From an uncultured Latescibacterota bacterium (GTDB lineage Bacteria; Latescibacterota; UBA2968), in NCBI GenBank assembly GCA_951812755.1, contig OX638329.1:4472522-4536521 (forward strand): 64,000 nt of DNA, written 5' to 3'. Positions 33,610-43,055 of the stretch are shown here, one piece after another; within the stretch, counting starts at the first letter, position 1; each line of letters opens with the position of its first letter. The notes under the pieces were generated by a model. The model was given only the letters and a program-made list of their open reading frames with translations, had not been told where the DNA came from and searched no databases. A program made the translations under genes and the position numbers.

Positions 33610-34845
33610 TTATACCAGCGCGTTTGGTTCGCCAAATACGCGCTCGCACACCTGCCCAACGCGCTCTCTATAACCTTCGGGTGCAAAAATGTAGAATTTC
33701 CAGAGCCGTTCATACTGGTCTTCCACGACCTTTACATCAAAAGGCGGATTATCTGGAGGATCGTTCAGACGGCTCAGGCCATTGCGCGTAACAACGCGCA
33801 CGCGCGCTTCTTTGATAGCCGAGATATCAGGGCAATAGAGAATAATTTGATCGGGATTGATGGTTACAGCATCGGCGATTTGTCGCTCGATCTGCTGCCT
33901 ACTCTCGACAGACCGATTGTAGGTGGCGATCAATTCATCGCGCCCTCTGCGCCCCACTTCGGCAGTCGAAATCATGTAGGCTCGTTTGAGCAAACGCCGT
34001 TCGCAAACGCCGTTGATCAGGCGGTCAATGCGCGGATCTTCATAGCCGAGCAAGAGGTGAAACAAAGCGTCGTCCGTCAGGGTATAAAGATCGGTTTCGG
34101 CAAGACCGTGTTCAGTGGCAATTTCGACAGCTTTGGCAATCATAGCGCCCGATGCCACCTTGGCGTGGTGATAATAAACGCGCTCGGTAAGAAAATAGCG
34201 CAACCGCAGCAAATGCAGCAACTCGGTGCGCGTGCTGAGACGGGTCAAATCAATCGCAAGATTTTCATCGGCAAGCATAAAGGTGCTAAAAATTCGGTCG
34301 TCATAATCCTGGCGCAGGCCTGCAAAATACGCATCGCGACGCAAATAATCGAGTAAATCGGCATCAATGGTGCTGGACACAATCTGCTGCATCCATGCCG
34401 GTGAAAACGATTTGTCCGTAAGCAGAGAAACCACCGTATCGCGCAGGCCCGAAGCATCGAGTGCTTGCGCGATTTCTGTTTGCGTTAAGAAATATTTCAT
34501 GCGAGCGGCGGTATCATGGCGTGGAAAAAGCTTGCGTTCATCTTCAAATGTATGCCCGAAGGGCAAGTGCGAAATGTCGTGAACCAGCGCAGCCAGTGAG
34601 GCCGCATCGGCCTGTTCGGGTTCGATTTGCGCGCCACCGCGTCTCAAGACATCGAGTACGCGCCGCGACATCGCCGTTGTTCCCAGCGAGTGTTCAAATC
34701 TCGTGTGTACGCAACCGGGATAAACCAGATATGCCGATCCTGTTTGTCGCACGCCTCGCAGGCGTTGCATTTGCCGCGTGTCCATAACCCGGCGTTCGGA
34801 TTCATTAAAGGACATATCGCCGTGAACGGGATCGCGGATAATCAT
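33610..34845 (-). CDS. HD-domain phosphohydrolase (SAMHD1/YfbR-like)
   Basis: Metal-dependent phosphohydrolase, 411 residues. The HD pair is in VHDISHLPFGHTFEDE; an upstream VHTRFEHSLGTTAMSRRVL provides further metal ligands. This resembles SAMHD1-type dNTP hydrolases more than small HD proteins. The ATG at 34845 (MIIRDPVHGDM) has GGAG upstream; 34878 would add an odd 11-residue lead. It converges with the HNH gene. Its substrate is unknown. Confidence 0.85.
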   Translation of the reverse strand: MIIRDPVHGDMSFNESERRVMDTRQMQRLRGVRQTGSAYLVYPGCVHTRFEHSLGTTAMSRRVLDVLRRGGAQIEPEQADAASLAALVHDISHLPFGHTFEDERKLFPRHDTAARMKYFLTQTEIAQALDASGLRDTVVSLLTDKSFSPAWMQQIVSSTIDADLLDYLRRDAYFAGLRQDYDDRIFSTFMLADENLAIDLTRLSTRTELLHLLRLRYFLTERVYYHHAKVASGAMIAKAVEIATEHGLAETDLYTLTDDALFHLLLGYEDPRIDRLINGVCERRLLKRAYMISTAEVGRRGRDELIATYNRSVESRQQIERQIADAVTINPDQIILYCPDISAIKEARVRVVTRNGLSRLNDPPDNPPFDVKVVEDQYERLWKFYIFAPEGYRERVGQVCERVFGEPNALV

Positions 34846-34984
34846 TTTGTGCTCCCGATGAGTTGTAGAATTGTCCATTGACAGTCAGACTGCACCATGA
34901 TATTTTGCACGCGGAAGTTGCAACGCTTTATTGTCATTTTTAATTTCTAATTTTTATTTTTAATTCGCATTTTGAGGAGGTCCA

Positions 34985-36154
34985 ATGGCCGATGTATATA
35001 CGCCAAAAAAAGAAGATAAATTTTCATTTGGTTTGTGGACAGTGGGAAATCCCGGACGCGACCCCTTTGGCGACCCCACGCGCCAATCGCTTGCGCCCGA
35101 GCGGATTGTGCAACGCTTGAGCGAACTGGGCGCGTGGGGCATTAACCTGCACGATAACGACCTCGTGCCAATTGACGCCACACCGCAGCAGCGCGACAAA
35201 ATTGTACGCGATTTCAAAAACGCACTAAAAAATTGCGGCATGGTTGTGCCCATGGCAACCACCAACACATTTTCTCATCCCGTATTTAAGGATGGGGGCT
35301 TTACGTCCAACGATCCCAAAATTCGCGCTTATGGCTTGCAAAAAATTATGCAAGCCATTGATTTAGGCGTCGAATTGGGTGCAAAAACCTATGTATTTTG
35401 GGGCGGACGCGAAGGCGCCGAATGCAACGTGGCTAAAGATCCCATCGATGCCCTCAAACGCTACCGAGATGGCTTAAATTATTTGTGCGATTACGTGCGC
35501 GACCAGAAATACGATTTGAATTTCGCACTCGAAGCCAAACCCAACGAACCGCGCGCCGATATGTACTTTCCCACAACCGGGCATTATCTGGCGTTTATCG
35601 AAACGCTGGATTACCCCGAGATGGTGGGCGTCAACCCGGAAGTTGCACACGAACACATGGCGGGCTTAAATTTCCACCACGGCGTGGCACAAGCACTCGA
35701 GGCGGGCAAACTCTTCCATATCGACTTAAACGACCAGCGTTTTGGTCGATATGATCAGGATTTTCGTTTTGGTTCAGAAGATTACAAAAGTGCCTTTTTG
35801 CTCGTGCGCTTGCTCGAAAACAACGGTTATGCGGGTCCAAAACACTTCGATGCACACGCATTTCGCACAGAAGACGAAGATGGGGTATGGGATTTTGCCG
35901 CAGGGTGTATGCGTACGTACAATATCTTAAGAGAAAAAGCGGCACAATTTGAAGCAGATGCCGAAATTCAGGGGATTTTGAAAGAAATCGGAAACCAGAA
36001 CCCCGAATACGAACAGCATCTGGGCAAATACAGCCCGGAAAAATCGCTGGCACTCAAACAAGTGCAATTTGACATCGATGCAATGGGACGCGTTGGATTG
36101 GGCTATGAGCGCCTGGATCAATTGCTGGCCGAATTGATGTTAGGGGTGCGGTAG
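34985..36154 (+). CDS. xylA: Xylose isomerase
   Basis: Converts D-xylose to D-xylulose (and D-glucose to D-fructose) in the cytoplasm. The 389-residue length and the opening [22 protein letters not shown] match the short class I (actinobacterial-type) enzymes. The active-site motif NLHDNDLVP, the metal-binding region [14 protein letters not shown], and [18 protein letters not shown] are present. GAGGAGG lies before the ATG. The next gene is convergent. No xylulokinase is in the window. Confidence 0.95.
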   Translation: MADVYTPKKEDKFSFGLWTVGNPGRDPFGDPTRQSLAPERIVQRLSELGAWGINLHDNDLVPIDATPQQRDKIVRDFKNALKNCGMVVPMATTNTFSHPVFKDGGFTSNDPKIRAYGLQKIMQAIDLGVELGAKTYVFWGGREGAECNVAKDPIDALKRYRDGLNYLCDYVRDQKYDLNFALEAKPNEPRADMYFPTTGHYLAFIETLDYPEMVGVNPEVAHEHMAGLNFHHGVAQALEAGKLFHIDLNDQRFGRYDQDFRFGSEDYKSAFLLVRLLENNGYAGPKHFDAHAFRTEDEDGVWDFAAGCMRTYNILREKAAQFEADAEIQGILKEIGNQNPEYEQHLGKYSPEKSLALKQVQFDIDAMGRVGLGYERLDQLLAELMLGVR

Positions 36155-36158
36155 CGGA

Positions 36159-36761
36159 TCACCGTATGCCAATCGATCCGCCCATGCCGCTACCACCGCG
36201 ACTGCTACCGCGACTGCTCGAACCTCTACTTTTGCCACTCCTACTACTCGAGATCGATCGGGTGTAATAGCGCGCCTTGACAACTTTATCGGGCAACAGG
36301 TCAGAGGTCAGGTCTCGGCTATCAGCATCGAGATCCCAGTAATTGTCAATTTTGTATCGCTTGCCATTTTCATCCGTAATTTCAATTGCAGGCGGTTCAT
36401 TGCCCTTGAGCGCGTCTCGACCCAGAATGCGGAAAGTATATTCGCCATCGTCGGTATCAACGGTCCACTGACTGCCCGTGCCTTTGGATACGACGGAAGT
36501 TATGGCGCTGATAGTCGGAACAAAATAGATGGCTTTGAGTTCGGCTTCGAGCAAATTGCGCGAAACATCGTCGAGTTTTTTGGGATTTTCAATAATGCCA
36601 ATTTCGTGCCCCAATTCATCCATCAAGCTGACAAATTGATCGGGATTGCTTTGGGGAAACGCACGGGCAAGACGATCGACAAACGTGGTCTGTCCCTGGA
36701 TAAGAGCTTCGATTTTATCGCCGTTTTTTTTAAGCGAGACAGCAGCGGGATCGAGATTCAT
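36159..36761 (-). CDS. DUF1854 domain protein with Ser/Gly-rich tail
   Basis: A 200-residue protein whose first 165 residues form a DUF1854 domain: NLDPAAVSLKKNGD, FPQSNPDQFVSLMDELGHEIGIIE, SRNLLEAELKAIYFVPTI and YKIDNYWDLDADSRDLTSDLL. DUF1854 proteins occur next to cyanophycin genes in some bacteria; no such genes are here. The last 35 residues are low-complexity Ser/Arg/Gly. Function unknown. Confidence 0.8.
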   Translation of the reverse strand: MNLDPAAVSLKKNGDKIEALIQGQTTFVDRLARAFPQSNPDQFVSLMDELGHEIGIIENPKKLDDVSRNLLEAELKAIYFVPTISAITSVVSKGTGSQWTVDTDDGEYTFRILGRDALKGNEPPAIEITDENGKRYKIDNYWDLDADSRDLTSDLLPDKVVKARYYTRSISSSRSGKSRGSSSRGSSRGGSGMGGSIGIR

Positions 36762-36789
36762 GATATTCTCCTATAAGGTTCGATGATCC

Positions 36790-36818
36790 GTAGGAGCGGG
36801 TTTGAAACCCGCTCCTAC
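36790..36818. repeat. 29-base perfect palindrome
   Basis: Fourteen-base arms beginning GTAGGAGCGGG meet around a single G. It has no T-tract, so it looks like a REP-type repeat rather than a terminator. It lies in the divergent promoter region between DUF1854 and the adenylate-kinase-like gene. Confidence 0.75.
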
Positions 36819-36872
36819 TAAAATACATTCACATTTCCATTCTGTCAAAAAACAAACGCGGGAGTTGTGCCG

Positions 36873-37460
36873 ATGTATGATACTGTCTTATTATTTGGAC
36901 CCCCCGGTGCTGGCAAGGGCACATGGGGAAGTGTATTAAAACAAATTCCAGGTTTATACCATTTTTCAAGCGGCGATATGCTCAGGGCATTAGACGTCGA
37001 TAGCCAGCCGGGGGAAATGGCTCTGGCGAGTATTCGCAAAGGCGAACTGGTACCCGACGAATTTGTCGTTGCACTGTGGCGGGAACGCATGCAGCGCCTC
37101 GTTGATTTTGGCGATTTTAAGCCCGATGAACAGACACTGATTTTAGATGGCCTACCGCGCACACTGGCCCAGGCTCAGATGGCCGATGAAAACTTAAATG
37201 TAAAATTGATCATGGTATTGGATTGTCCAGACCGCAATGTACTGATCAAACGCCTCTTTGGGCGCGCGCTCGTCGCATACCGCATTGATGACGCAAATGA
37301 ACAAATCATTCGCAAAAGATTCGACGTGTACGACCGTCAAACAATTGCTGTATTGGAACATTATCCCAAAGAAATCGTGCAACAAATCGATGTATCACAA
37401 CCTTCGCCAAAAATTTTGAGGGATATCGGTCAAACCCTGGTCGATTTTTTACACACATGA
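36873..37460 (+). CDS. Adenylate kinase-like nucleoside-monophosphate kinase (short LID)
   Basis: P-loop kinase of 195 residues. Walker A is LFGPPGAGKGTW; the AMP-site GDMLRALD and ILDGLPRTLAQA are typical of adenylate kinase. The LID domain is reduced to a short loop (LFGRALVAYRIDD) with no zinc cysteines. The ATG at 36873 is eight bases after GGAG; an upstream GTG at 36867 is less likely. Its stop overlaps the next start by four bases. Confidence 0.88.
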   Translation: MYDTVLLFGPPGAGKGTWGSVLKQIPGLYHFSSGDMLRALDVDSQPGEMALASIRKGELVPDEFVVALWRERMQRLVDFGDFKPDEQTLILDGLPRTLAQAQMADENLNVKLIMVLDCPDRNVLIKRLFGRALVAYRIDDANEQIIRKRFDVYDRQTIAVLEHYPKEIVQQIDVSQPSPKILRDIGQTLVDFLHT

Positions 37461-38347
37461 GTGTGCAATTTTCCCGCGTGCTCTTCATTGTGAATCCGCA
37501 TGCAGGTGTGCAACGCAATATTCGATCTCGCGTGATTGCCGCGTGTGAGAAAGCGGGGATTGATTTTACCCTTGAGGTGACGCAGTACGCAGGGCACGCC
37601 ACAGAATTGGCGGCAAGCGCATCCGAAATGGGATTCGATCTGGTAGTAGCTATTGGAGGCGATGGCACCATTAACGAAGTTGGACGCGCACTACTCGGCA
37701 CGGAGATGCCACTGGGGGTAGTACCCGCTGGATCGGGCAATGCGTTTGCGCGTGCGTTGAATTTATCTTTTGATCCGGCAAAAGCCTGTCGCGCTTTTAT
37801 TCAGCCAGAGATTCGAAAACTCGATGTGGGGCGCGTGGGCAATGCCCTGTTTTTTTCTTCGGCAGGCATTGGCTTAGACGCAGAGGTTGCACATCGGTAT
37901 GCAAATCGGACGGGGCGCCGAGGATTCTTGCCCTATCTGGTGCTCACCGCGCTATCGCTTCTATCATATCGTCCTCGGACATTGCGGTTGAGATTGGATT
38001 CCGACAGTGAAATTGAGCGCACGCCTTTGTTCGTTGCCATTGCCAACATACCGCACTACGGAGGTGGCGCAACCATTGCCCCCCAGGCAATGCCAGATGA
38101 TGGACTCCTCGATGTGTGCGTGGTTACGCATCCGGGGTGGATTCGCCTGGTATTGAATACCTATCGACTTTTTAATGGCACTTTTGACCGAATGCCCGGC
38201 GTAGAGATATTTCAGGCGAAAAAAATCCATATCACGCGCGAGAAAAGCGATTGGTTTCAATTTGATGGCGAAGTTGAGAAAGGACCAAAAGAACTGGTAT
38301 TTGAAATTATGCCCGGTGCGCTAACGCTGGTCACAGCAGGACAATAG
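37457..38347 (+). CDS. Diacylglycerol kinase catalytic-domain (DagK/YegS-like) lipid kinase
   Basis: Soluble lipid kinase of 296 residues. The DAGK-cat domain holds GGDGTINEVGRALLG and VPAGSGNAFARALN (about 72-105); the C-terminal part includes FFSSAGIGLDAEV and the DGLLDVCVV motif. It is translationally coupled (ATGA) to the kinase upstream, suggesting a shared lipid or nucleotide task, but the substrate is unknown. Confidence 0.9.
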   Translation: MSVQFSRVLFIVNPHAGVQRNIRSRVIAACEKAGIDFTLEVTQYAGHATELAASASEMGFDLVVAIGGDGTINEVGRALLGTEMPLGVVPAGSGNAFARALNLSFDPAKACRAFIQPEIRKLDVGRVGNALFFSSAGIGLDAEVAHRYANRTGRRGFLPYLVLTALSLLSYRPRTLRLRLDSDSEIERTPLFVAIANIPHYGGGATIAPQAMPDDGLLDVCVVTHPGWIRLVLNTYRLFNGTFDRMPGVEIFQAKKIHITREKSDWFQFDGEVEKGPKELVFEIMPGALTLVTAGQ

Positions 38348-38408
38348 CGCATAAGGCTCTAAAATTAAAAAGTTGATTGCTAAATATCCCACAAAAAGGA
38401 GGAATACC

Positions 38409-39416
38409 ATGGGTTGCCTGACTGCCGAGCAGATTGCACAGTTTGAAGAAGAAGGCTATCTGGTGGTGGAAGGCGTGTTGGATCCGAAAACCGTGTTGGA
38501 TCCTGTGATTGAAGAGTACACAGATGTACTCGACACATTAGTACGCGATCTTTACGAGCGAGAAGAAATTTCTTCCTTGTTCGAAGACCTCGATTTTGCC
38601 GAGCGGTTTGTCGCGGTCTGTATTGAAACGGGCGATGTACACAAACAGTATTTCGATTTTTCGCTACCATTTCAAAATGTAGAGCCAGACACGCCTTTCT
38701 GGACAGGACAGGCTGTTCTCAATGCCTTTACGGCTGAATCCCTGCTCGATTGTGTGGAATCGCTCATCGGACCAGAGATATACTCGAATCCCGTACAACA
38801 TGTGCGAATTAAACCGCCCGAACATATTCTGCCCAAAAACCAGTTTGGAAATCCGATTTTGGGAGAAACGATCTGGCACCAGGATCAGGGCGTGGTTGTA
38901 CCAGAAGCAGATGAGACAAATATGTTGACCGTGTGGTTTGCACTCGAAGACGTCGATATTGAACAAGGTCCTCTAAAAGTCGTACCTGGCAGCCACAAAC
39001 ACGGGCTTTTGACGCACTGTCCATCGTATTTTGGGAATGGGCCCAAAACAGCGGGCGGGCGGCAAATACCCGAATCGCTATTTGAAGCCGAACGCATGAT
39101 ACCGCTACCGGTCAAACGGGGAGATGTCATTTTTCTTCCCAGGTGCACAGTACACGGATCGCTGCCCAATGTAAGCGATAAAATCCGCTGGAGTTTTGAT
39201 CTGCGTTATAACCCCATCGGTCAAACGACTGGACGCGAGGCATTTCCGGGCTTTGTCGCGCGCAGCCGCAAACATCCAGAGCGCGAATTGAGAAATGCAA
39301 AAGTGTGGACACAAATGTGGTTGGACACCCGAAAGGCGATGTTGAAGGTCAATCAGGGCGGACAGACCGATGTTCTATTCGGGCGGTGGACGGAAGGCCA
39401 TCCCGATTGTGCATAA
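38409..39416 (+). CDS. Phytanoyl-CoA dioxygenase (PhyH) family protein
   Basis: Fe(II)/2-oxoglutarate oxygenase-like protein of 335 residues. The metal motif HxD is clear in WHQDQGVVV; the distal histidine is in CTVHGSLPNVSDKIRWSFDLRY, with its arginine, and GPLKVVPGSHKHG is the conserved loop. An AAAGGAGG leads the ATG at 38409; the open frame to 38373 is not used. The Gfo/Idh/MocA gene follows 23 bases on, the same pairing as at 24.4-26.6 kb. Confidence 0.9.
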   Translation: MGCLTAEQIAQFEEEGYLVVEGVLDPKTVLDPVIEEYTDVLDTLVRDLYEREEISSLFEDLDFAERFVAVCIETGDVHKQYFDFSLPFQNVEPDTPFWTGQAVLNAFTAESLLDCVESLIGPEIYSNPVQHVRIKPPEHILPKNQFGNPILGETIWHQDQGVVVPEADETNMLTVWFALEDVDIEQGPLKVVPGSHKHGLLTHCPSYFGNGPKTAGGRQIPESLFEAERMIPLPVKRGDVIFLPRCTVHGSLPNVSDKIRWSFDLRYNPIGQTTGREAFPGFVARSRKHPERELRNAKVWTQMWLDTRKAMLKVNQGGQTDVLFGRWTEGHPDCA

Positions 39417-39439
39417 AAATAAGGCGATAGGAGGATAAC

Positions 39440-40420
39440 ATGGTCGGTTTTGGCGTTATTGGCCTGGGCATGGGGCGCAACAGGGCGCGGTTGATTAAAG
39501 AGACAGCCGGTGCAGATTTAAAGGTCGTATGCGATTTGCACGGCGATCTAGCTGAGGAAGTAGCGCAGGAATTGGAGACGGACTGCGTTATAAATATGGA
39601 ACATGTGTTTGCGCGAGATGATGTGGATGTCGTGATGGTGATGACGCCGAGCGGCAAACATGCCCAGGTGGGCATTGAAGCGGCAAAAGCGGGCAAGCAT
39701 GTAATTACCACCAAACCCATGGATGTGAGCACGGAAGCGTGTGATCGGCTCATTGCGGCTTGTGAAGATGCCGGCGTATTGTGCGGTGTGGATTATCAAA
39801 GCCGATACGTGGATGGCAATGTCAAGGTGGCAACCGCAATTCGGGAAGGCTGGCTGGGCAAGATGATTTTGGGTGAAGTGCGTTTTAAGTGGTTTCGATC
39901 TGACGACTATTTTTTACACGATGATGGTTGGCGCGGGACATGGGATATGGATGGCGGCGGCTCATTGGCCAACCAGGGTGCACATCTGCTCGATGTATTG
40001 AGCTGGTTTATGGGCGACCCGGTTTCCGTGTACGGCGAAATCGACATTGTAAATCACGAGATTGAGACCGAAGACATCGGACTGGCAATCCTCAATTTCG
40101 AGAACGGGGCAAAAGGCACAATTCTGGGCACTACGACCTTTCCCCAGAGTGTGTATTTCAGCGCAGAGGTACACGGAACAGAAGGCGGTATTTTGCTGCA
40201 CGATGTTTTGAATGGCGAGATGACGGTTTACGGCAAAGGGCTTCAGGAAAAACTCGACAGCGTCGAAAATAGCGTTCACAGCATTGTCGAAGACGTGGTC
40301 AATGCCGTGACCAGAGGAACGCCGCTATCCGTAGATGGACGCGAAGGCCGCCGCACAGTAGCACTCCTCGAAGCCGTCTATCAATCTGCCCGAGAAGGCA
40401 AGCCCCTGAAGTTTAAGTGA
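39440..40420 (+). CDS. Gfo/Idh/MocA family oxidoreductase
   Basis: NAD(P)-dependent dehydrogenase-like protein of 326 residues. FGVIGLGMGRNRARLIKE is the dinucleotide motif, and TTKPMDVSTEACDRLI takes the place of the usual EKP motif, here TKP. The catalytic-site GGGSLANQGAHLLDVLSW is present. TAGGAGG precedes the ATG. It is co-transcribed with PhyH. Substrate unknown. Confidence 0.88.
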   Translation: MVGFGVIGLGMGRNRARLIKETAGADLKVVCDLHGDLAEEVAQELETDCVINMEHVFARDDVDVVMVMTPSGKHAQVGIEAAKAGKHVITTKPMDVSTEACDRLIAACEDAGVLCGVDYQSRYVDGNVKVATAIREGWLGKMILGEVRFKWFRSDDYFLHDDGWRGTWDMDGGGSLANQGAHLLDVLSWFMGDPVSVYGEIDIVNHEIETEDIGLAILNFENGAKGTILGTTTFPQSVYFSAEVHGTEGGILLHDVLNGEMTVYGKGLQEKLDSVENSVHSIVEDVVNAVTRGTPLSVDGREGRRTVALLEAVYQSAREGKPLKFK

Positions 40421-40487
40421 TCCTGTTCTCCGTTTTGGAAACCCGGGCGCGAGGGCACCCCACCTCCTACCAGTTTGTCTTTTTTTG

Positions 40488-40565
40488 TGTCGAATTATTA
40501 ATTTTTTAATTGACATTCACTTTCTTTTTTTCCATATTATTTTTGGAAGTATTAATTATTTAATA
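40488..40565 (+). promoter_or_regulatory. Promoter and two inverted repeats upstream of blaI-like gene
   Basis: TTGACA at 40510-40515 with CATATT at 40533 (17 bases apart) can form a promoter. A TGTCgAATTA...TTAATTgACA repeat (40488-40515) overlaps the -35, and TATTAA-TTAT-TTAATA (40550-40565) lies just before the start. Both are candidate BlaI-type operators. Confidence 0.5.
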
Positions 40566-40576
40566 GTGAGGTTTCT

Positions 40577-40966
40577 ATGGGCAGACGAAAATCCCCTACT
40601 CTTACAGATGCCGAACTGAGATTGATGCGGGTGATCTGGGATCGCGGCTCGGCTACAGTGAGCGAGGTTGTAAATACACTCGCGGGACGTGAATCTCCGG
40701 CGTATAGCACGGTATTGACAATATTGCGCATCCTGGAACAGAAGGGGTATTTGCGGCATGAAAAAGAGGGCAGGGCATTTGTGTATTATCCAATCGTGGG
40801 GCGAGAGGATGCACAACGAAGTGCCATTCAGTATCTGATGAGTAGGTTTTTCGACAATTCGCCAGAAACTCTGGTACTCAATCTGCTGGAAAATGAAGAA
40901 CTCGATGTGCAAGACCTCGTCCGCATTCACAAAATGATTCAGCAAGCAGAGGAGGATGAAACATGA
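40577..40966 (+). CDS. BlaI/MecI/CopY-type transcriptional repressor
   Basis: Winged-helix repressor of 129 residues. The family opening LTDAELRLMRVIWDRGSATVSEVVNTL is followed by YSTVLTILRILEQKGYLRHEKEGRAFVYYP. In related systems it is cleaved after the M56 sensor responds. It overlaps the next gene by four bases. Confidence 0.93.
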   Translation: MGRRKSPTLTDAELRLMRVIWDRGSATVSEVVNTLAGRESPAYSTVLTILRILEQKGYLRHEKEGRAFVYYPIVGREDAQRSAIQYLMSRFFDNSPETLVLNLLENEELDVQDLVRIHKMIQQAEEDET

Positions 40967-42987
40967 TGGGCGAATGGATTGATACCATTGCCCGGCTCAG
41001 CGTGTTTTATCTGCTGAATGGGATCTGGATGGGATTGCTGGTTGCAATAATTGTAGCAGTGCTCTCGCGTTTGTGTGTGCCTGCATCTTTGTTGCACCGC
41101 CTTTTGTGGATCGCCGTGATTGGTGTGGTGATTATGCCTCTGTTTCTCGTCACACCTGGACGATATGAGGCCGCAGATGAATCGGACGCAACGATTCTCC
41201 CAACCAGAGTTCTGGATACCAATCTTACCAGTGAGATATTACAACCGCCCCCGCAAATTGCAACGCCTGTGAAAACCCGGTCGATCTTTTCCTGGCCGAT
41301 AGTCGTCTGGTTTTTATGGCTAGCCGTTGCTACTGCAATGCTCGGACGCATTGCAGTGGGATATTGTCAGATGATGCGGTTGAAGCGATCTGGAAAGTGG
41401 GCGGGAAAGGATCTGCAGGCTCGGTTTGAGCAGTGCAAACGCAGATGGATTGGCTCAGTGGATGTTGGTTTGCGAATTTCAGATGCTGTTGCCAGCCCCG
41501 CAGTGCTGGGTATTTCTCGCCAGGTCGTTCTCATACCGCAACATCTCATACCGCAACTGTCAGCGCCTGAACTGGAGCAAATTCTCAAGCATGAAATCGC
41601 GCATGTTCAACGCAGAGATGCCCTGGGTATTCTGGTGCAACGCCTCGTGGAAGTCTTTTTATGGTGCAACCCGGGCATCTGGTGGCTGAGTCGGCAACTG
41701 TCACTGACGCGAGAAATGGCCTGCGATGATTATGCCACGCATCGCGGTCACAATGTACGTGATTATGCGATCTGTCTGACGCGCCTGACAGAGATGATTG
41801 GCAGGGTGCGCCCAATAGGTTTGGGCATTATAAATCGCCATCCAAATCTCGTAAAGCGCTTTGAATATCTGCTCAGCAAGCGCCGCCCATCGCTGTCGCA
41901 CTGTGCAATCTGGCTCGCGATATTTCTATTTGTCGGTGTCATTGCTGTAAAAATCGGTCCTCTCATTGATGTGCCCGGTCGCGCAGAAGCCCATCTGAAA
42001 ATTGCACGGTGGAGCAAACCCCTGGCAGATGTGCTTATCGGCAATCCACTGCCCCGGGGCATTGGACTAACCAGTAAAGTTGTGGTTGTGGTCGATGGAA
42101 CCATCCGAGAAGAGTTAAAACCAGTATTGGAAGATTTACTATTAGATCCAGTGTTGACGCCGCAACCCGAGTATGTATTTGATCTCGTATATGTTTCTCC
42201 TGAAGCGTTTCGGGATTTTCGAGCTTACCGCAATTTAATCCTTGTTTCATCTGCAAATGGTATTCTGGCACCAGCCTTGCAACCGCTACTTACGGGACAT
42301 TCCAAAAATGAGACAGTAATTCACCGCGATGTGTGGGCATCTGATCAGATAGTTGTGGTCGTCAAGGCCGCAGATGCTCAGGGTGTGGCTGAACAAGTCG
42401 CGCTCAATGGCGACCGCATTGTATCGGCGATTGAAGCATCTATGGCGAAATGGCTCGAAACCATTCTGTATCACGCGGGAGAAAATACCGAGCATTCTGA
42501 AGCCCTATCACGGCAATTTGGCTGGCGCCTGCGGGTGCCGGTGGGCTATGAAGTAATGGATGAGTATGCAAATGAGAACTTTGTGGCACTGGCGCGCCAG
42601 GTAGATCGCCGACAATTGTGGCTATGGGTATATTGGGAAGATGGTGTACACCCCGATCAATTGACGCCGGATTGGTGTTTGCAAAAGTGGGACGAAGTGT
42701 CGAGCCGTTTTTATGGCGGCGATCAAACATCATCTGGGGAAGTGACTATTTACCAGACGGAATTTCTGGGTAAATTGGCCGTTTGTCTGGAAGGACTGTG
42801 GGAAAATACACGCGCGTGGCAAGGTGGACCATTTAAGAGTTATGCTCTCTTTGATGTCGCCCAAAATCGTTTCTTTTTAATCAACATGGGGATCTATGCA
42901 CCTAACCGCACAAAGGCGCTTCAGATGCGACAGCTCGACGTGCTGGCTCATACCTTTTGTCTTGAAGGCCTGCGAAAGGGGGGATAG
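40963..42987 (+). CDS. BlaR1/M56-type membrane metallopeptidase
   Basis: A 674-residue membrane protein. Two N-terminal hydrophobic segments and another near residue 110 lead to the M56 zinc site HEIAHVQRRD (about residue 209), with a further segment near 315 before a large extracytoplasmic region without a recognised penicillin-binding domain. In BlaR1/MecR1 the sensor detects beta-lactams; here the external domain is different, so the signal is unknown. Coupled to the repressor; TonB-like gene follows. Confidence 0.9.
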   Translation: MMGEWIDTIARLSVFYLLNGIWMGLLVAIIVAVLSRLCVPASLLHRLLWIAVIGVVIMPLFLVTPGRYEAADESDATILPTRVLDTNLTSEILQPPPQIATPVKTRSIFSWPIVVWFLWLAVATAMLGRIAVGYCQMMRLKRSGKWAGKDLQARFEQCKRRWIGSVDVGLRISDAVASPAVLGISRQVVLIPQHLIPQLSAPELEQILKHEIAHVQRRDALGILVQRLVEVFLWCNPGIWWLSRQLSLTREMACDDYATHRGHNVRDYAICLTRLTEMIGRVRPIGLGIINRHPNLVKRFEYLLSKRRPSLSHCAIWLAIFLFVGVIAVKIGPLIDVPGRAEAHLKIARWSKPLADVLIGNPLPRGIGLTSKVVVVVDGTIREELKPVLEDLLLDPVLTPQPEYVFDLVYVSPEAFRDFRAYRNLILVSSANGILAPALQPLLTGHSKNETVIHRDVWASDQIVVVVKAADAQGVAEQVALNGDRIVSAIEASMAKWLETILYHAGENTEHSEALSRQFGWRLRVPVGYEVMDEYANENFVALARQVDRRQLWLWVYWEDGVHPDQLTPDWCLQKWDEVSSRFYGGDQTSSGEVTIYQTEFLGKLAVCLEGLWENTRAWQGGPFKSYALFDVAQNRFFLINMGIYAPNRTKALQMRQLDVLAHTFCLEGLRKGG

Positions 42988-43055
42988 ATCATGTTGGGAT
43001 AGATATTTTTTTGAGACGAATTATTAAAATTTTAATAGTTAAAAAGGAGGAAATG

